A stretch of 64,000 nucleotides of DNA from JANQEU01 sp965228045 (GTDB lineage: Bacteria; Bacteroidota; Bacteroidia; Cytophagales; Cyclobacteriaceae): the NCBI GenBank assembly GCA_965228045.1, contig OZ245789.1, positions 4,774,001-4,838,000 on the forward strand, read 5' to 3'. Shown here one piece after another: positions 1-7,697 of this stretch (position 1 is the first letter of the stretch; every line of letters starts with the position of its first letter). The notes under the pieces were generated by a model that saw only the letters and a list, made by a program, of their open reading frames with translations, was not told the origin of the DNA and searched no databases. A program made the translations under genes and the position numbers.

Positions 1-736
1 TAAGATTCAACTGAAATTTTTCCTTAGGAAGATCCTTGAAAATCTCTATCATTCGTTCGAGTTCACGAACACGCATGGCTCCTCCGTGGTGAACAAATTG
101 AATAGGAAAGGAAACTTCACTTGGATCCAAAACCTGATATGCAGGTGCATTATACATTACGTCAAATTGATAACCAGTTAGTTCTTTATACTTAATTGCG
201 ATATTCTCGCCCACTGTAATTCTATGATCTGCAAATTTCGTATAATACTTCGCTAGAAAAGTATAATAGGGTGATTCCAATTTGAGCCACCGCTTATTGT
301 TCTCATATTCCAGGGGTGTGTATTCATGAGCATCGAATAAAATTTTAGCTCCGGTTCGACTTTTAATCCTGGCTGCAATCGGTAACATGTGTATGTCATT
401 GGCTATAATAAGATCAAAGTCGACCATCGGGATCGATTTTAAATCTCTTTGCCTCGTCGGACTCCAATAGTAGATACGATAGAGTTTAAGCACTTTAAGA
501 AGTAATAAGACTGCAAACCTGTTGTACACATATATATATGTGCAATTTCTTAAAACAAAGAACCTTCTCTTATCAACTTGATTTACAGGAGCAAATTGTA
601 TTTCCTTTCCAGATGGAGTTAAACCGGCCGTATAAATATCAAATTTTTCTTCCAGCCACTGTATCTGCCTTAAAACTCTCGGATCAGAACTTAGGTTCGA
701 GTAGCTTAGGATTAAGACTTTTTTTCTTTGAGTCAT
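1..736 (-). CDS. Glycosyltransferase, GT4-like (partial, C-terminus beyond window)
   Basis: I read this frame directly from the sequence; it is open from an ATG at 736 to the window edge (about 245 residues). The N-terminus (MTQRKKVLILSYSNLSSDPR) is the first Rossmann strand and the SSDPRV loop typical of GT-B family 4 glycosyltransferases. A later stretch around FDLIIANDIHMLPIA and LFDAHEYTPLEYE matches the donor/acceptor cleft region of that family, and HHGGAMRVRELE begins the second domain. It probably transfers a sugar during assembly of the surface polysaccharide encoded to its right. The sugar-binding C-terminal half lies outside the window, so donor specificity cannot be judged. Confidence 0.85.
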   Translation of the reverse strand, partial: MTQRKKVLILSYSNLSSDPRVLRQIQWLEEKFDIYTAGLTPSGKEIQFAPVNQVDKRRFFVLRNCTYIYVYNRFAVLLLLKVLKLYRIYYWSPTRQRDLKSIPMVDFDLIIANDIHMLPIAARIKSRTGAKILFDAHEYTPLEYENNKRWLKLESPYYTFLAKYYTKFADHRITVGENIAIKYKELTGYQFDVMYNAPAYQVLDPSEVSFPIQFVHHGGAMRVRELERMIEIFKDLPKEKFQLNL

Positions 737-837
737 GGTATTTGAAGGTTATAGTATGGAAATGGAATTCCAATCATATTTATTATAAAGAAATAATCCC
801 TATTCATTTTTCCTGACCATCAAGCAATTTTAGAATG

Positions 838-845
838 TACATTTG
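838..845 (+). promoter_or_regulatory. Possible -7 element (TACATTTG) for the 869 gene
   Basis: TACATTTG matches the Bacteroidota -7 pattern TAnnTTTG exactly. It overlaps a possible GTG start at 845 and lies about 23 bases before an ATG at 869, so it favours the ATG as the real start. No convincing TTG lies 19-21 bases upstream (only CTG at 813-815, spacer 22), so this is tentative. Confidence 0.35.
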
Positions 846-868
846 TGCCAAAAATTGGGGTTTTACGC

Positions 869-2164
869 ATGAATATTTTTCTCGGACTAATAGAAATCAG
901 TGGATATTACTCGAGCCTGCAAAAAGGACTGTCCGAAATAGGCCATCGGGCTGATCTCTATACCTTTCATCCACATAAGTTCAAATACAAATCTCAAAAA
1001 AACTGGAATTGGCGTTATCTGGTCTTAAGAATCTTTTGGAGTAACCATAACTGGTTGCGAAGGTATCATATTGGCAATATGATTTATCAGAAATACTTTC
1101 CAAGGTTATACAACAAATATTATCACCAATTTCGAGATATATTCTTTGAATATTGTCTTGCAAAGTATGATGTCTTTATTTATTGCTATGCAACTTCCAT
1201 TTATCCTGATTTTGAAGATTATAAGCGAATCAAGGCTGTTGGTAAGAAATTGATCTGCTTTTTTCATGGCTCCGATTCGCGACCTACGTGGATGGATGGA
1301 GCTGTGATGTCGGCAAGCAGCGGTAGAACCATTGAAGATTGCTATAAATTGAATTCTGAGACATTGAAAAAGGTTAGTCAAATTGAAAAATACGCTGATT
1401 ATATAATTTCAAGTCCCAGTAGTGGACAGTTTCTCACAAAACCATTTATAAATTCCTTCAACATCGGAATTCCTTTTAATATGAATCCCGTAAAAAGGCT
1501 ACAACTTCCTGCGTCCGGCTCAATTAAAATTCTCCATAGCCCTTCACATCCGGAAGGCAAAGGAACATTGGAAATTAAGAAGGTTATAAAGAAACTTGTC
1601 GCAGAAGGGTTTGATATTGAGTTTAATGTAGTCCAAGGGCAACCAAATAAGGTTGTATTAAAGGAAATTAAACAGTCCCATCTTATAATTGATCAAATAT
1701 ATTCAGATACTCCGGTGGCTAATTTTGCTCTTGAGGGAATCGCCAACGGTACTCCCGTTTTAGTTTGTGGTTATTTCAGCAAATGGTACCTGGACAACAC
1801 TTCCCAGCGAAATCTTCCTCCTGCACTTTTTGTTCATCCAGATGATTTTGAGAAGACATTGAGAGAAATGATACAGAATCCTATTAAATACTATTCTTTA
1901 TTGGATAATACTAGAGCTTTCTTAGAGAAGGAATGGACAATCAAAGCTGTAACTAATAAATTTCAAAGAATATTCAATAACCAACCATTAAAAGAATGGA
2001 TAATTTCGCCTAAAGATGTAGAATATATTGAAGGATGGGGTATGACAAAATCCAAGCTGAAGGAGATGATTAGCAGTATGCATAGAGAATACGGTATTGA
2101 AGCTTTTATGGTTAACGATAAACTAACTAAAAAAATTCAAAAACTATTGTCGACAGCACGTTAA
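869..2164 (+). CDS. Glycosyltransferase family 4-like protein
   Basis: A GT-B-type glycosyltransferase of 431 residues, counted from the ATG at 869. An in-frame GTG at 845 would add eight residues. I prefer 869 because the first beta strand and nucleotide loop (NIFLGLIEISGYYSSLQKGL) begin there and a -7-like element overlaps the GTG. The C-terminal half has the usual donor-domain pattern: IKILHSPSHPEGKGT, then HLIIDQIYSDTP and FALEGIANGTPVLV, where the Glu is in the position of the family nucleotide-sugar-binding acid. It is the only plus-strand gene in the polysaccharide locus, convergent with the formyltransferase gene 17 bases away. It may be a later insertion or be separately expressed. 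Acceptor and donor are unknown. Confidence 0.8.
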   Translation: MNIFLGLIEISGYYSSLQKGLSEIGHRADLYTFHPHKFKYKSQKNWNWRYLVLRIFWSNHNWLRRYHIGNMIYQKYFPRLYNKYYHQFRDIFFEYCLAKYDVFIYCYATSIYPDFEDYKRIKAVGKKLICFFHGSDSRPTWMDGAVMSASSGRTIEDCYKLNSETLKKVSQIEKYADYIISSPSSGQFLTKPFINSFNIGIPFNMNPVKRLQLPASGSIKILHSPSHPEGKGTLEIKKVIKKLVAEGFDIEFNVVQGQPNKVVLKEIKQSHLIIDQIYSDTPVANFALEGIANGTPVLVCGYFSKWYLDNTSQRNLPPALFVHPDDFEKTLREMIQNPIKYYSLLDNTRAFLEKEWTIKAVTNKFQRIFNNQPLKEWIISPKDVEYIEGWGMTKSKLKEMISSMHREYGIEAFMVNDKLTKKIQKLLSTAR

Positions 2165-2181
2165 AACTTATTCTATTTTGA

Positions 2182-3108
2182 TCACCGAAACCTTTTCCTA
2201 ATGGATTTGATTAGTTGAGAGGGGAGTGTACGAGTATCTTTCTCTACCTCCAATAATCTAACTTTACCTGATCCGGCGAGTACTTCTACCCATCCCTTTT
2301 GATGAACTGCACTAATTTGACCGGGAACACCTAGATAATTTTCTTCGTCTTCAACTAGTTCTGCCCTCCAGATGGTTATTTTCTCATTATCCAAATAACT
2401 AAATGCGCCTGAAAATGGCTCTGAACTTGCATTAATTAGTCTAAGTACTTCATAGTTGCTCTTCTTCCAATTAATTCTTCCATCATCTGGCATTCTTGGG
2501 TAACATCTGAGTGCCTGTGCCGGGTCTTTTGACTGTCTCTCCAAAATAAATTTCGGATCGTCCGACAATTTTTCAATTGTTTTGACAAACATGTCCGGAA
2601 TTAATTCTTGCATCCACTCGTATACTTCACCAATTCTGGTGTTAACATTAACTTCAAAAAATTGACGCTCGAGAATATCACCAGAATCAAGCTCCCCACC
2701 AATCATGCGGTGAATACAGAGTCCGATTCTTTTTTCAGCATTGATCAGCGCCCATGCCTGACAAGCATTTCCCCTATATCGTGGAAGATCTCCTCCATGT
2801 GCGTTCAAAATACCAAGTGGAAATAACTCGGTGATTTCATGAGCAATAACACCGGTGTAGTTAGTGCTTATCACAACTTCGGATGAATTGTTACCAATCA
2901 ACTCTTTCAAGGCTTCTGCAGTAACATTCGGGTGGTACAAATACGGAATTTGATGGGCTGCGGCAAATTGTTCGAAATCCGCATGTTTTATTTTATATTC
3001 CGGAGATGCCTTCGATGTGACTACAAATTTGATGTTGTGTCCAGCCTCCTTTAGACGTTGCATTGTCTCAAATAAGACCTCATTTCGGCCAATTATTCCA
3101 ATATTCAT
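2182..3108 (-). CDS. Formyltransferase of the methionyl-tRNA/sugar N-formyltransferase family
   Basis: This 308-residue protein has the folate-dependent formyltransferase core. Asn102 and His104 lie in NAHGGDLPRYRG and Asp141 in GGELDSGD, giving the Asn-His-Asp catalytic triad. A C-terminal Fmt-like domain follows from about residue 205. Housekeeping Fmt usually has SLLP after the His; here it is GGDLP, as in sugar and other small-molecule formyltransferases. The position, last in a run of sugar-modifying genes, suggests N-formylation of an amino sugar using 10-formyl-tetrahydrofolate. The amino-sugar substrate could come from the DegT-type aminotransferase at 9582-10730. It is not expected to be the essential tRNA enzyme. 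Confidence 0.85.
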   Translation of the reverse strand: MNIGIIGRNEVLFETMQRLKEAGHNIKFVVTSKASPEYKIKHADFEQFAAAHQIPYLYHPNVTAEALKELIGNNSSEVVISTNYTGVIAHEITELFPLGILNAHGGDLPRYRGNACQAWALINAEKRIGLCIHRMIGGELDSGDILERQFFEVNVNTRIGEVYEWMQELIPDMFVKTIEKLSDDPKFILERQSKDPAQALRCYPRMPDDGRINWKKSNYEVLRLINASSEPFSGAFSYLDNEKITIWRAELVEDEENYLGVPGQISAVHQKGWVEVLAGSGKVRLLEVEKDTRTLPSQLIKSIRKRFR

Positions 3109-3148
3109 GTTTTCTAGGTTCCCAGCCGGAGAAATTTAGTCCGGTGTT

Positions 3149-3868
3149 TTATAAATCGCTGACTATAGTTTCAGGAGAAACTCCAATGCTAAACAGTTTC
3201 TTTCGTAATTTTTCCACCATCATCGGGCTAGAAGAAAGTATAACCTTTGCCGGCAAAGTTTGATGAACGCAATCCATCAGAGTTTGTTCGAGAGTTTCGG
3301 ACGTCTCCCATGAGTTTAACCTGACTTTGTTTGCCGGGTCCAGACAAATTTTAAATTCAAAGTTCCTAAGTCTAGTCGCCAAATTCATGAACTCATCAGT
3401 AAACGGAACATCTTCCCGGTTGTTCGCTCCTACCAATACGATCACTTTAGAGCTCTCTTCTTCAATATTCGAAGCAATTAAATTAAGCATCGATCTAAAT
3501 GGGGCAACTCCAACGCCAGTCCCAACCAACATATGAGTACAATTATCCCATCTGGAGATATATGAGTTTCCCATGGGCCCATTAAATCTCAATGTCTGAC
3601 CATATGTCAGATTTTTGAGTAACCCATCGGCAAACCCGTTTTTCACACTTCGAACTGCAATGTCGATTGTCGGTTCTTCGGGGGCACTTGCAATTGAATA
3701 AAAGCGACTCTGCTGGCCCCTTTCCGACGTAAACAGTAATTCTAAATACTGGCCGGGGATAAACGACAAATTCCGGTCGTCTGTTGGTTTGAATGAATAC
3801 CTCTTGATATTGGTCGTAAGTTGACCAGATTCAATAAAGGTCAAAAATTGTTCGGTGTTCTTAAGCAT
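3149..3868 (-). CDS. FAD/NAD(P)-binding reductase (ferredoxin-NADP reductase superfamily)
   Basis: The 239 residues comprise an FAD-binding barrel with RFYSIAS (the RxYS flavin motif, about residue 56) and an NAD(P) domain starting LVGTGVGVAPFRSML. The C-terminal part (VILSSSPMMVEKLRKKL) corresponds to the CGPPxMV segment of the family. There is no 2Fe-2S domain, unlike the CDP-glucoseen reductases of dideoxysugar pathways, so it resembles a stand-alone flavin reductase. It lies 13 bases downstream of the deacetylase gene and close to the FAD oxidoreductase gene at 4598-5968. I infer that it may keep that flavoprotein reduced, or serve a redox step on a sugar. The partner is not shown by sequence. 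Confidence 0.8.
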   Translation of the reverse strand: MLKNTEQFLTFIESGQLTTNIKRYSFKPTDDRNLSFIPGQYLELLFTSERGQQSRFYSIASAPEEPTIDIAVRSVKNGFADGLLKNLTYGQTLRFNGPMGNSYISRWDNCTHMLVGTGVGVAPFRSMLNLIASNIEEESSKVIVLVGANNREDVPFTDEFMNLATRLRNFEFKICLDPANKVRLNSWETSETLEQTLMDCVHQTLPAKVILSSSPMMVEKLRKKLFSIGVSPETIVSDL

Positions 3869-3881
3869 AAATGGCCTTATA

Positions 3882-4598
3882 CTAAATATGAGCTGTATTT
3901 AGCAAGTTTTTCAGATGTTGGCGTGTACCAAATTCCGAACTCGTGCGTAATGTCACAAGCACTTCTGGATCTTTCAGAAAGTCTCTTGCCTGGCTGTATA
4001 GCTCGGGTCTGTCAGTATTTAAAAACACGTGGATAGGATGGAAGTCGAAGACTGCAAGACTAACCTCCTCGATTATTCTCTCAAAGTCAGCTTTCATCCC
4101 CCAATTGTGTTCATCCGCCCAACAATAGGGAACCTTTATGAGTCCTGAAGCAGTTTTCCATGGTTTTAGCTTAATTCCTGCGTTGTATGGAATCGGATCG
4201 TTACTATCATATAGGAGGTTGTTTTTCAAAAAAATACTCTGTATTGGTCCACTTTGAGCTACGGAATGACTACGAACTGACTTGGCCAGAGGCACGATAC
4301 CCATCAATTCCTCCACTATATCGCTTGCCGTTCTCTTATTTCCTTGTCCGTTTAAAAGGAAATTGAAGTTGGGATGTATCCCAACTTCAAATTTAGGATT
4401 TTCACGAATCCTTTCCAGTAAATTAGTCTGATGAGTAACAAACCAGGTTGCTGCAACATCTGCTTTCTCAACAAGATTAACTACGTCCGCCAGAACTTCA
4501 TCGTGTGCCCAATCGATGTCAAACGTTAAAAATGCCCTACCTAAATATGTTTGCGGCGAGACCAAATCAATCTCACGCAATGTTCCAAATCTTTCCAC
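3882..4598 (-). CDS. Polysaccharide deacetylase-like protein (NodB fold, WbmS-like)
   Basis: This 238-residue cytoplasmic protein starts at GTG (4596-4598), whose G is also the last base of the upstream TAG stop, so translation is probably coupled. The NodB motif 1 is present as FDIDW (Asp27, Asp29), followed by AATWFVTH. Motif 2 is altered: His75 is followed at the fourth position by Asn79 (HPNFN) where classical CE4 enzymes have the second metal-ligand His. RSHS and DFHPIHVFLNT correspond to later motifs. There is no signal peptide, so it should act on an intracellular precursor. I recall a WbmS-like subfamily in O-antigen loci with this HPN pattern. Its exact reaction, and whether it deacetylates at all, is uncertain. 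Confidence 0.75.
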   Translation of the reverse strand: MERFGTLREIDLVSPQTYLGRAFLTFDIDWAHDEVLADVVNLVEKADVAATWFVTHQTNLLERIRENPKFEVGIHPNFNFLLNGQGNKRTASDIVEELMGIVPLAKSVRSHSVAQSGPIQSIFLKNNLLYDSNDPIPYNAGIKLKPWKTASGLIKVPYCWADEHNWGMKADFERIIEEVSLAVFDFHPIHVFLNTDRPELYSQARDFLKDPEVLVTLRTSSEFGTRQHLKNLLNTAHI

Positions 4599-5968
4599 TA
4601 TAGAGATTTAACTTTATTGTACATATCAACCACAATTTCATTTTGGAAAAATAATCCACTACTCGAACCAACACCACCTAAAATGGCATTGGAGGGCAGT
4701 AACTTAGAAATATGATCAGCCAAACTTGATAATGCGTGCATATTCCTGACGGTAGGTGATGGAAATCCATATCCAAGGTTCATGATATCTACGAAATCAT
4801 AGTGATCAGTGCTGATGAATTCTATCTCTCTAAGTTTTGATAAGATTAATTTAACGTCACCAGCCTCTAATTTTTCCTTACCCAGAACTTCAATTGTAAT
4901 TCTTTTGTCATCTTCCCTTCCGGTTATTGCCTTATAGTTGGTTAGCCTATAAAAATCAAATTCATTATCTAAACTGTATAGATAACACAAGTCACTTTCA
5001 CTTGAATTCTGTAATTGAATATTAACAATTGAATGAGGTAATGGTCTGTCAAAGTTAAATGGAGCTAAATCAACACCTAACAAATGGGACGCACCTATCG
5101 CCCCAGTTGCAAAAATGATATTGTCGTAATCATAGGAATAAATCTCTCCATTTAACATCTCTGACTCTAAAATGCCTTTTTCCAGGTCGATTTTGGAAAT
5201 GGAACTACTGGTTTGTATCGATACTCCTTCGCTACTCAAACGTTGCTCTAAACCGTTAATAAAGTCCCTTGACCCGTTTGACTTAGAGTAGAAACTCCTT
5301 CTACGATGACGATATTTGGCAGGCAATTTTCTTTGATCGGGAACGGAAATCAAATTTCGATAATTTTCATTTTCCGAATCTCGAGTCCACTCCGGTAAAT
5401 CATCCATGATTACACGTGTTAATCCCGGTAACAATAAGGCAAAAGTTGCTAGATCCTCCACATTGGCCTTGTACATTTGCTCCAAAATTGGCTTCAAAAC
5501 AAGTGAAAAGTATTTTACTCCAAATCTTCTCCGGCCAAAATCATTCACAGGCTTTAACCTATCTATTTCTGTATCAAATGAAGATGACTTCAAATGTGAA
5601 GTGATGTCAGCATGCAGAATTTTATAATCAGGTAAGAGCCTGATATCCGGAAAGTGTGAGTTCTGTTGAACGGCACCATTAAAAATTGACCCTGAGATGT
5701 CTCCAAACCCTATATCAAAATGAATCAGTTCATCTGAGGGTACTGACTTTAAAAGCCAATTATCAATTTCCGCAATGCCAGTTTCTTGAAAAATATGTGT
5801 GCCGAAATCAAAATATAAGGACTCTTCCTGATAGAATTTTCCTTTCAATAACCCGCCTAGTTCCTTACTCTTCTCAATAATGGTAATCTGTGCTTCCGGA
5901 TTATTTGATTTAATTGCTTTTGCAGCTATAATTCCTGCCAATCCACCTCCCACAATTAATGCTTTCAT
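4598..5968 (-). CDS. FAD-dependent oxidoreductase, UDP-galactopyranose mutase/amine oxidase-like
   Basis: The 456 residues begin with a dinucleotide-binding GxGxxG (VGGGLAGIIAAKAI) and a second FAD-contact motif (IIEKSKELGGLLKG). A C-terminal FAD segment (ILGGVGSSSGLFF) follows. The overall layout resembles protoporphyrinogen oxidase, amine oxidase and UDP-galactopyranose mutase flavoproteins, and YFDFGTHIF is like the UGM family. It overlaps the methyltransferase gene by 4 bp (ATGA) and the deacetylase gene by 1 bp, so the three form a translationally coupled block. It probably oxidises, or rearranges through reduced flavin, a nucleotide sugar. I cannot decide between mutase and oxidase from sequence alone. 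Confidence 0.75.
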   Translation of the reverse strand: MKALIVGGGLAGIIAAKAIKSNNPEAQITIIEKSKELGGLLKGKFYQEESLYFDFGTHIFQETGIAEIDNWLLKSVPSDELIHFDIGFGDISGSIFNGAVQQNSHFPDIRLLPDYKILHADITSHLKSSSFDTEIDRLKPVNDFGRRRFGVKYFSLVLKPILEQMYKANVEDLATFALLLPGLTRVIMDDLPEWTRDSENENYRNLISVPDQRKLPAKYRHRRRSFYSKSNGSRDFINGLEQRLSSEGVSIQTSSSISKIDLEKGILESEMLNGEIYSYDYDNIIFATGAIGASHLLGVDLAPFNFDRPLPHSIVNIQLQNSSESDLCYLYSLDNEFDFYRLTNYKAITGREDDKRITIEVLGKEKLEAGDVKLILSKLREIEFISTDHYDFVDIMNLGYGFPSPTVRNMHALSSLADHISKLLPSNAILGGVGSSSGLFFQNEIVVDMYNKVKSL

Positions 5969-6633
5969 TTTGACTCCTGATTCGCGTCCACATCAAACAT
6001 ATTTTCAGGGCGCTTAATGCTACCATTTTTCCAAGCCACCAAAGTCATTTCATAAGGCAATAAATCATGACGAAATAAAAATCTTTGTGTCATATTCTTG
6101 GAACAATAGTTTCCAATCTCCGACATAGAAAAATGCTGAGCACCTGATTGCTGAAAGTCCACAAACTCACTAAGAAAATCACACACCAGAGCTACTCTAG
6201 CTAACTCGAATAAGCCTTTTACTCTCCCTAGAGCGTATTTTTTTGATGTCTTTTCATCAGCATGGGTTGCAAGGTTGAATACCCCTGAAGAGAAAACGAG
6301 GTCGAACGGCCCCTTAATACTATCCTCGGGATTGATACAAATAAAGTTCCCTTGACTTCCAAATTTTTTTTGGCATGCATCAATAAATTCCGGCATAATG
6401 TCAACTCCGGTGTATTGAAATTTAAATTTCTTGTGATTCAAGTATTCGAAGAAATAGCCAAGACCACAACCATAATCTAAGATCTTTACCGGTGTTTCAG
6501 AAACTAAAGGGTCTATTGCCCGAAATCTTAATTCGCTTTTGCCCTTCGGGGTTAATAATGAGGCTGGAGAATCCCCATGTTTCCTGAAACTTGCTCTATA
6601 ACTATTTCTTATCTCGTTGAAATTGTTAGTCAC
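5965..6633 (-). CDS. SAM-dependent class I methyltransferase
   Basis: This 222-residue protein has the class I SAM-binding motif ILDYGCGLGYFFEYL (about residue 50) with the acidic loop TGVDIMPEF, and LVFSSGVFN as motif IV. It starts at GTG (6631-6633), because the in-frame sequence offers no nearby ATG. The stop overlaps the ATG of the FAD oxidoreductase by 4 bp and the upstream acyltransferase ends 4 bases away. In this setting it probably methylates a hydroxyl, amino or carboxyl group of a sugar. The family does not reveal the acceptor. Confidence 0.8.
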   Translation of the reverse strand: MTNNFNEIRNSYRASFRKHGDSPASLLTPKGKSELRFRAIDPLVSETPVKILDYGCGLGYFFEYLNHKKFKFQYTGVDIMPEFIDACQKKFGSQGNFICINPEDSIKGPFDLVFSSGVFNLATHADEKTSKKYALGRVKGLFELARVALVCDFLSEFVDFQQSGAQHFSMSEIGNYCSKNMTQRFLFRHDLLPYEMTLVAWKNGSIKRPENMFDVDANQESK

Positions 6634-6637
6634 CTCA

Positions 6638-7681
6638 TTAATATTTATGCGTGTAGAAATATGGATGTCGATCGAATAATTTTTGCCGCTCCATCTGCTT
6701 TAAATTGCTGTTTAATATTTTATTGAAATATCGATAGGTTTTATCCACTGCACCAAATCGACTTTTAAATCTATAAACTCCCTCCTGGCTTCTCCATGTC
6801 CCACCCCAATTCCATAATTCATAACCTTTGGTCGTTAAATCTTTCATCGCTTCAAATATCAGGTGAGGCAACAATTGTTTGTCTCTATATTCTGGAAGAA
6901 CAACTGGTGTAAAATACTCAACCGTTTTGTTGTACAGGATTACCAATAAAGCACTTGCGAGTTTGTCCTCAAAAAAACCGGTATATAGTAGAGATTTTTC
7001 CCCCAAAGGAAACTTGGAGATTAGGGAATTAAATATCTTCAAAGATTTTGATGTTCCACCCATGCCGGTAATAGACTCATGATGGACATGTTGCAACCAT
7101 TGCACGTGAGAAAAATTCTGCGATGTAATGACCACTTGTTTTTGAGATAGTCCTTTTCTTACGGCATTTCGAGTTTTTACATGGAACATTTTAAACAATG
7201 CATCCTCAATATCATTGTTCTTAGTAGGTAAAAATGTGAATTGTCCGATCCGGTCATCTATGCATTCTAATCCAAGCCTATTAATGGAAGTCTTCTCAAG
7301 TGGCTGAAAAGGATTTTCAACAATTGTGATTGAAGCCATTCCTTGCTCAGATTCTCTTTCAAGAACAGTCCGAATTAAATTTTCAGCAATCTCCGAACTA
7401 TTGTTGTCATTAAATCTAACTACTGGTCCTCCATGACTGCCGAAAAAAGGTAAAGAGTTCACGATAGATCCAGTTTCTCCATCCTTAGATACACAATAAG
7501 GCAATATACCCACGATTTGGCTTTCGCGGGTGGCTACTGCATATCTCGATTCAATATTTCCTGCAATAGATTGCAGAAAACCAAGATAATCTGGCTCGTA
7601 ATAAAATAATGGCCCGTTAAATTCCTTAAGATAAACTCTTATGGATGCAGAATCAATGTTTTCAATCGAATATTGGATCAT
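6638..7681 (-). CDS. FemAB/GNAT-type acyltransferase (BioF2-like domain)
   Basis: The 347 residues show the paired GNAT-like domains of FemAB and Acetyltransf_6 proteins. These are an N-terminal half with FYYEPDYLGFL, then a C-terminal half with ALLVILYNKTVEYFTP and the characteristic end WNWGGTWRSQEGVYRFKSRF. Members of this group aminoacylate or acylate sugars and peptidoglycan, often in capsule and exopolysaccharide loci. It sits between asnB and the methyltransferase gene in a run with gaps under 20 bases. I infer transfer of an acyl or aminoacyl group to an amino sugar. The donor (acyl-CoA or aminoacyl-tRNA) is unknown. Confidence 0.75.
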   Translation of the reverse strand: MIQYSIENIDSASIRVYLKEFNGPLFYYEPDYLGFLQSIAGNIESRYAVATRESQIVGILPYCVSKDGETGSIVNSLPFFGSHGGPVVRFNDNNSSEIAENLIRTVLERESEQGMASITIVENPFQPLEKTSINRLGLECIDDRIGQFTFLPTKNNDIEDALFKMFHVKTRNAVRKGLSQKQVVITSQNFSHVQWLQHVHHESITGMGGTSKSLKIFNSLISKFPLGEKSLLYTGFFEDKLASALLVILYNKTVEYFTPVVLPEYRDKQLLPHLIFEAMKDLTTKGYELWNWGGTWRSQEGVYRFKSRFGAVDKTYRYFNKILNSNLKQMERQKLFDRHPYFYTHKY

Positions 7682-7697
7682 TAAATATCCTGTTTAA

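Noticed and set aside
538..816. Plus-strand open frame of 92 codons
   Set aside because: It is antisense to the GT4-like gene that is open from 736 to the window edge and that has clear family motifs. The plus-strand product has none.
845..868. GTG start for the plus-strand glycosyltransferase
   Set aside because: Kept only as an alternative. The family start fits the ATG at 869, and a -7-like element overlaps the GTG.
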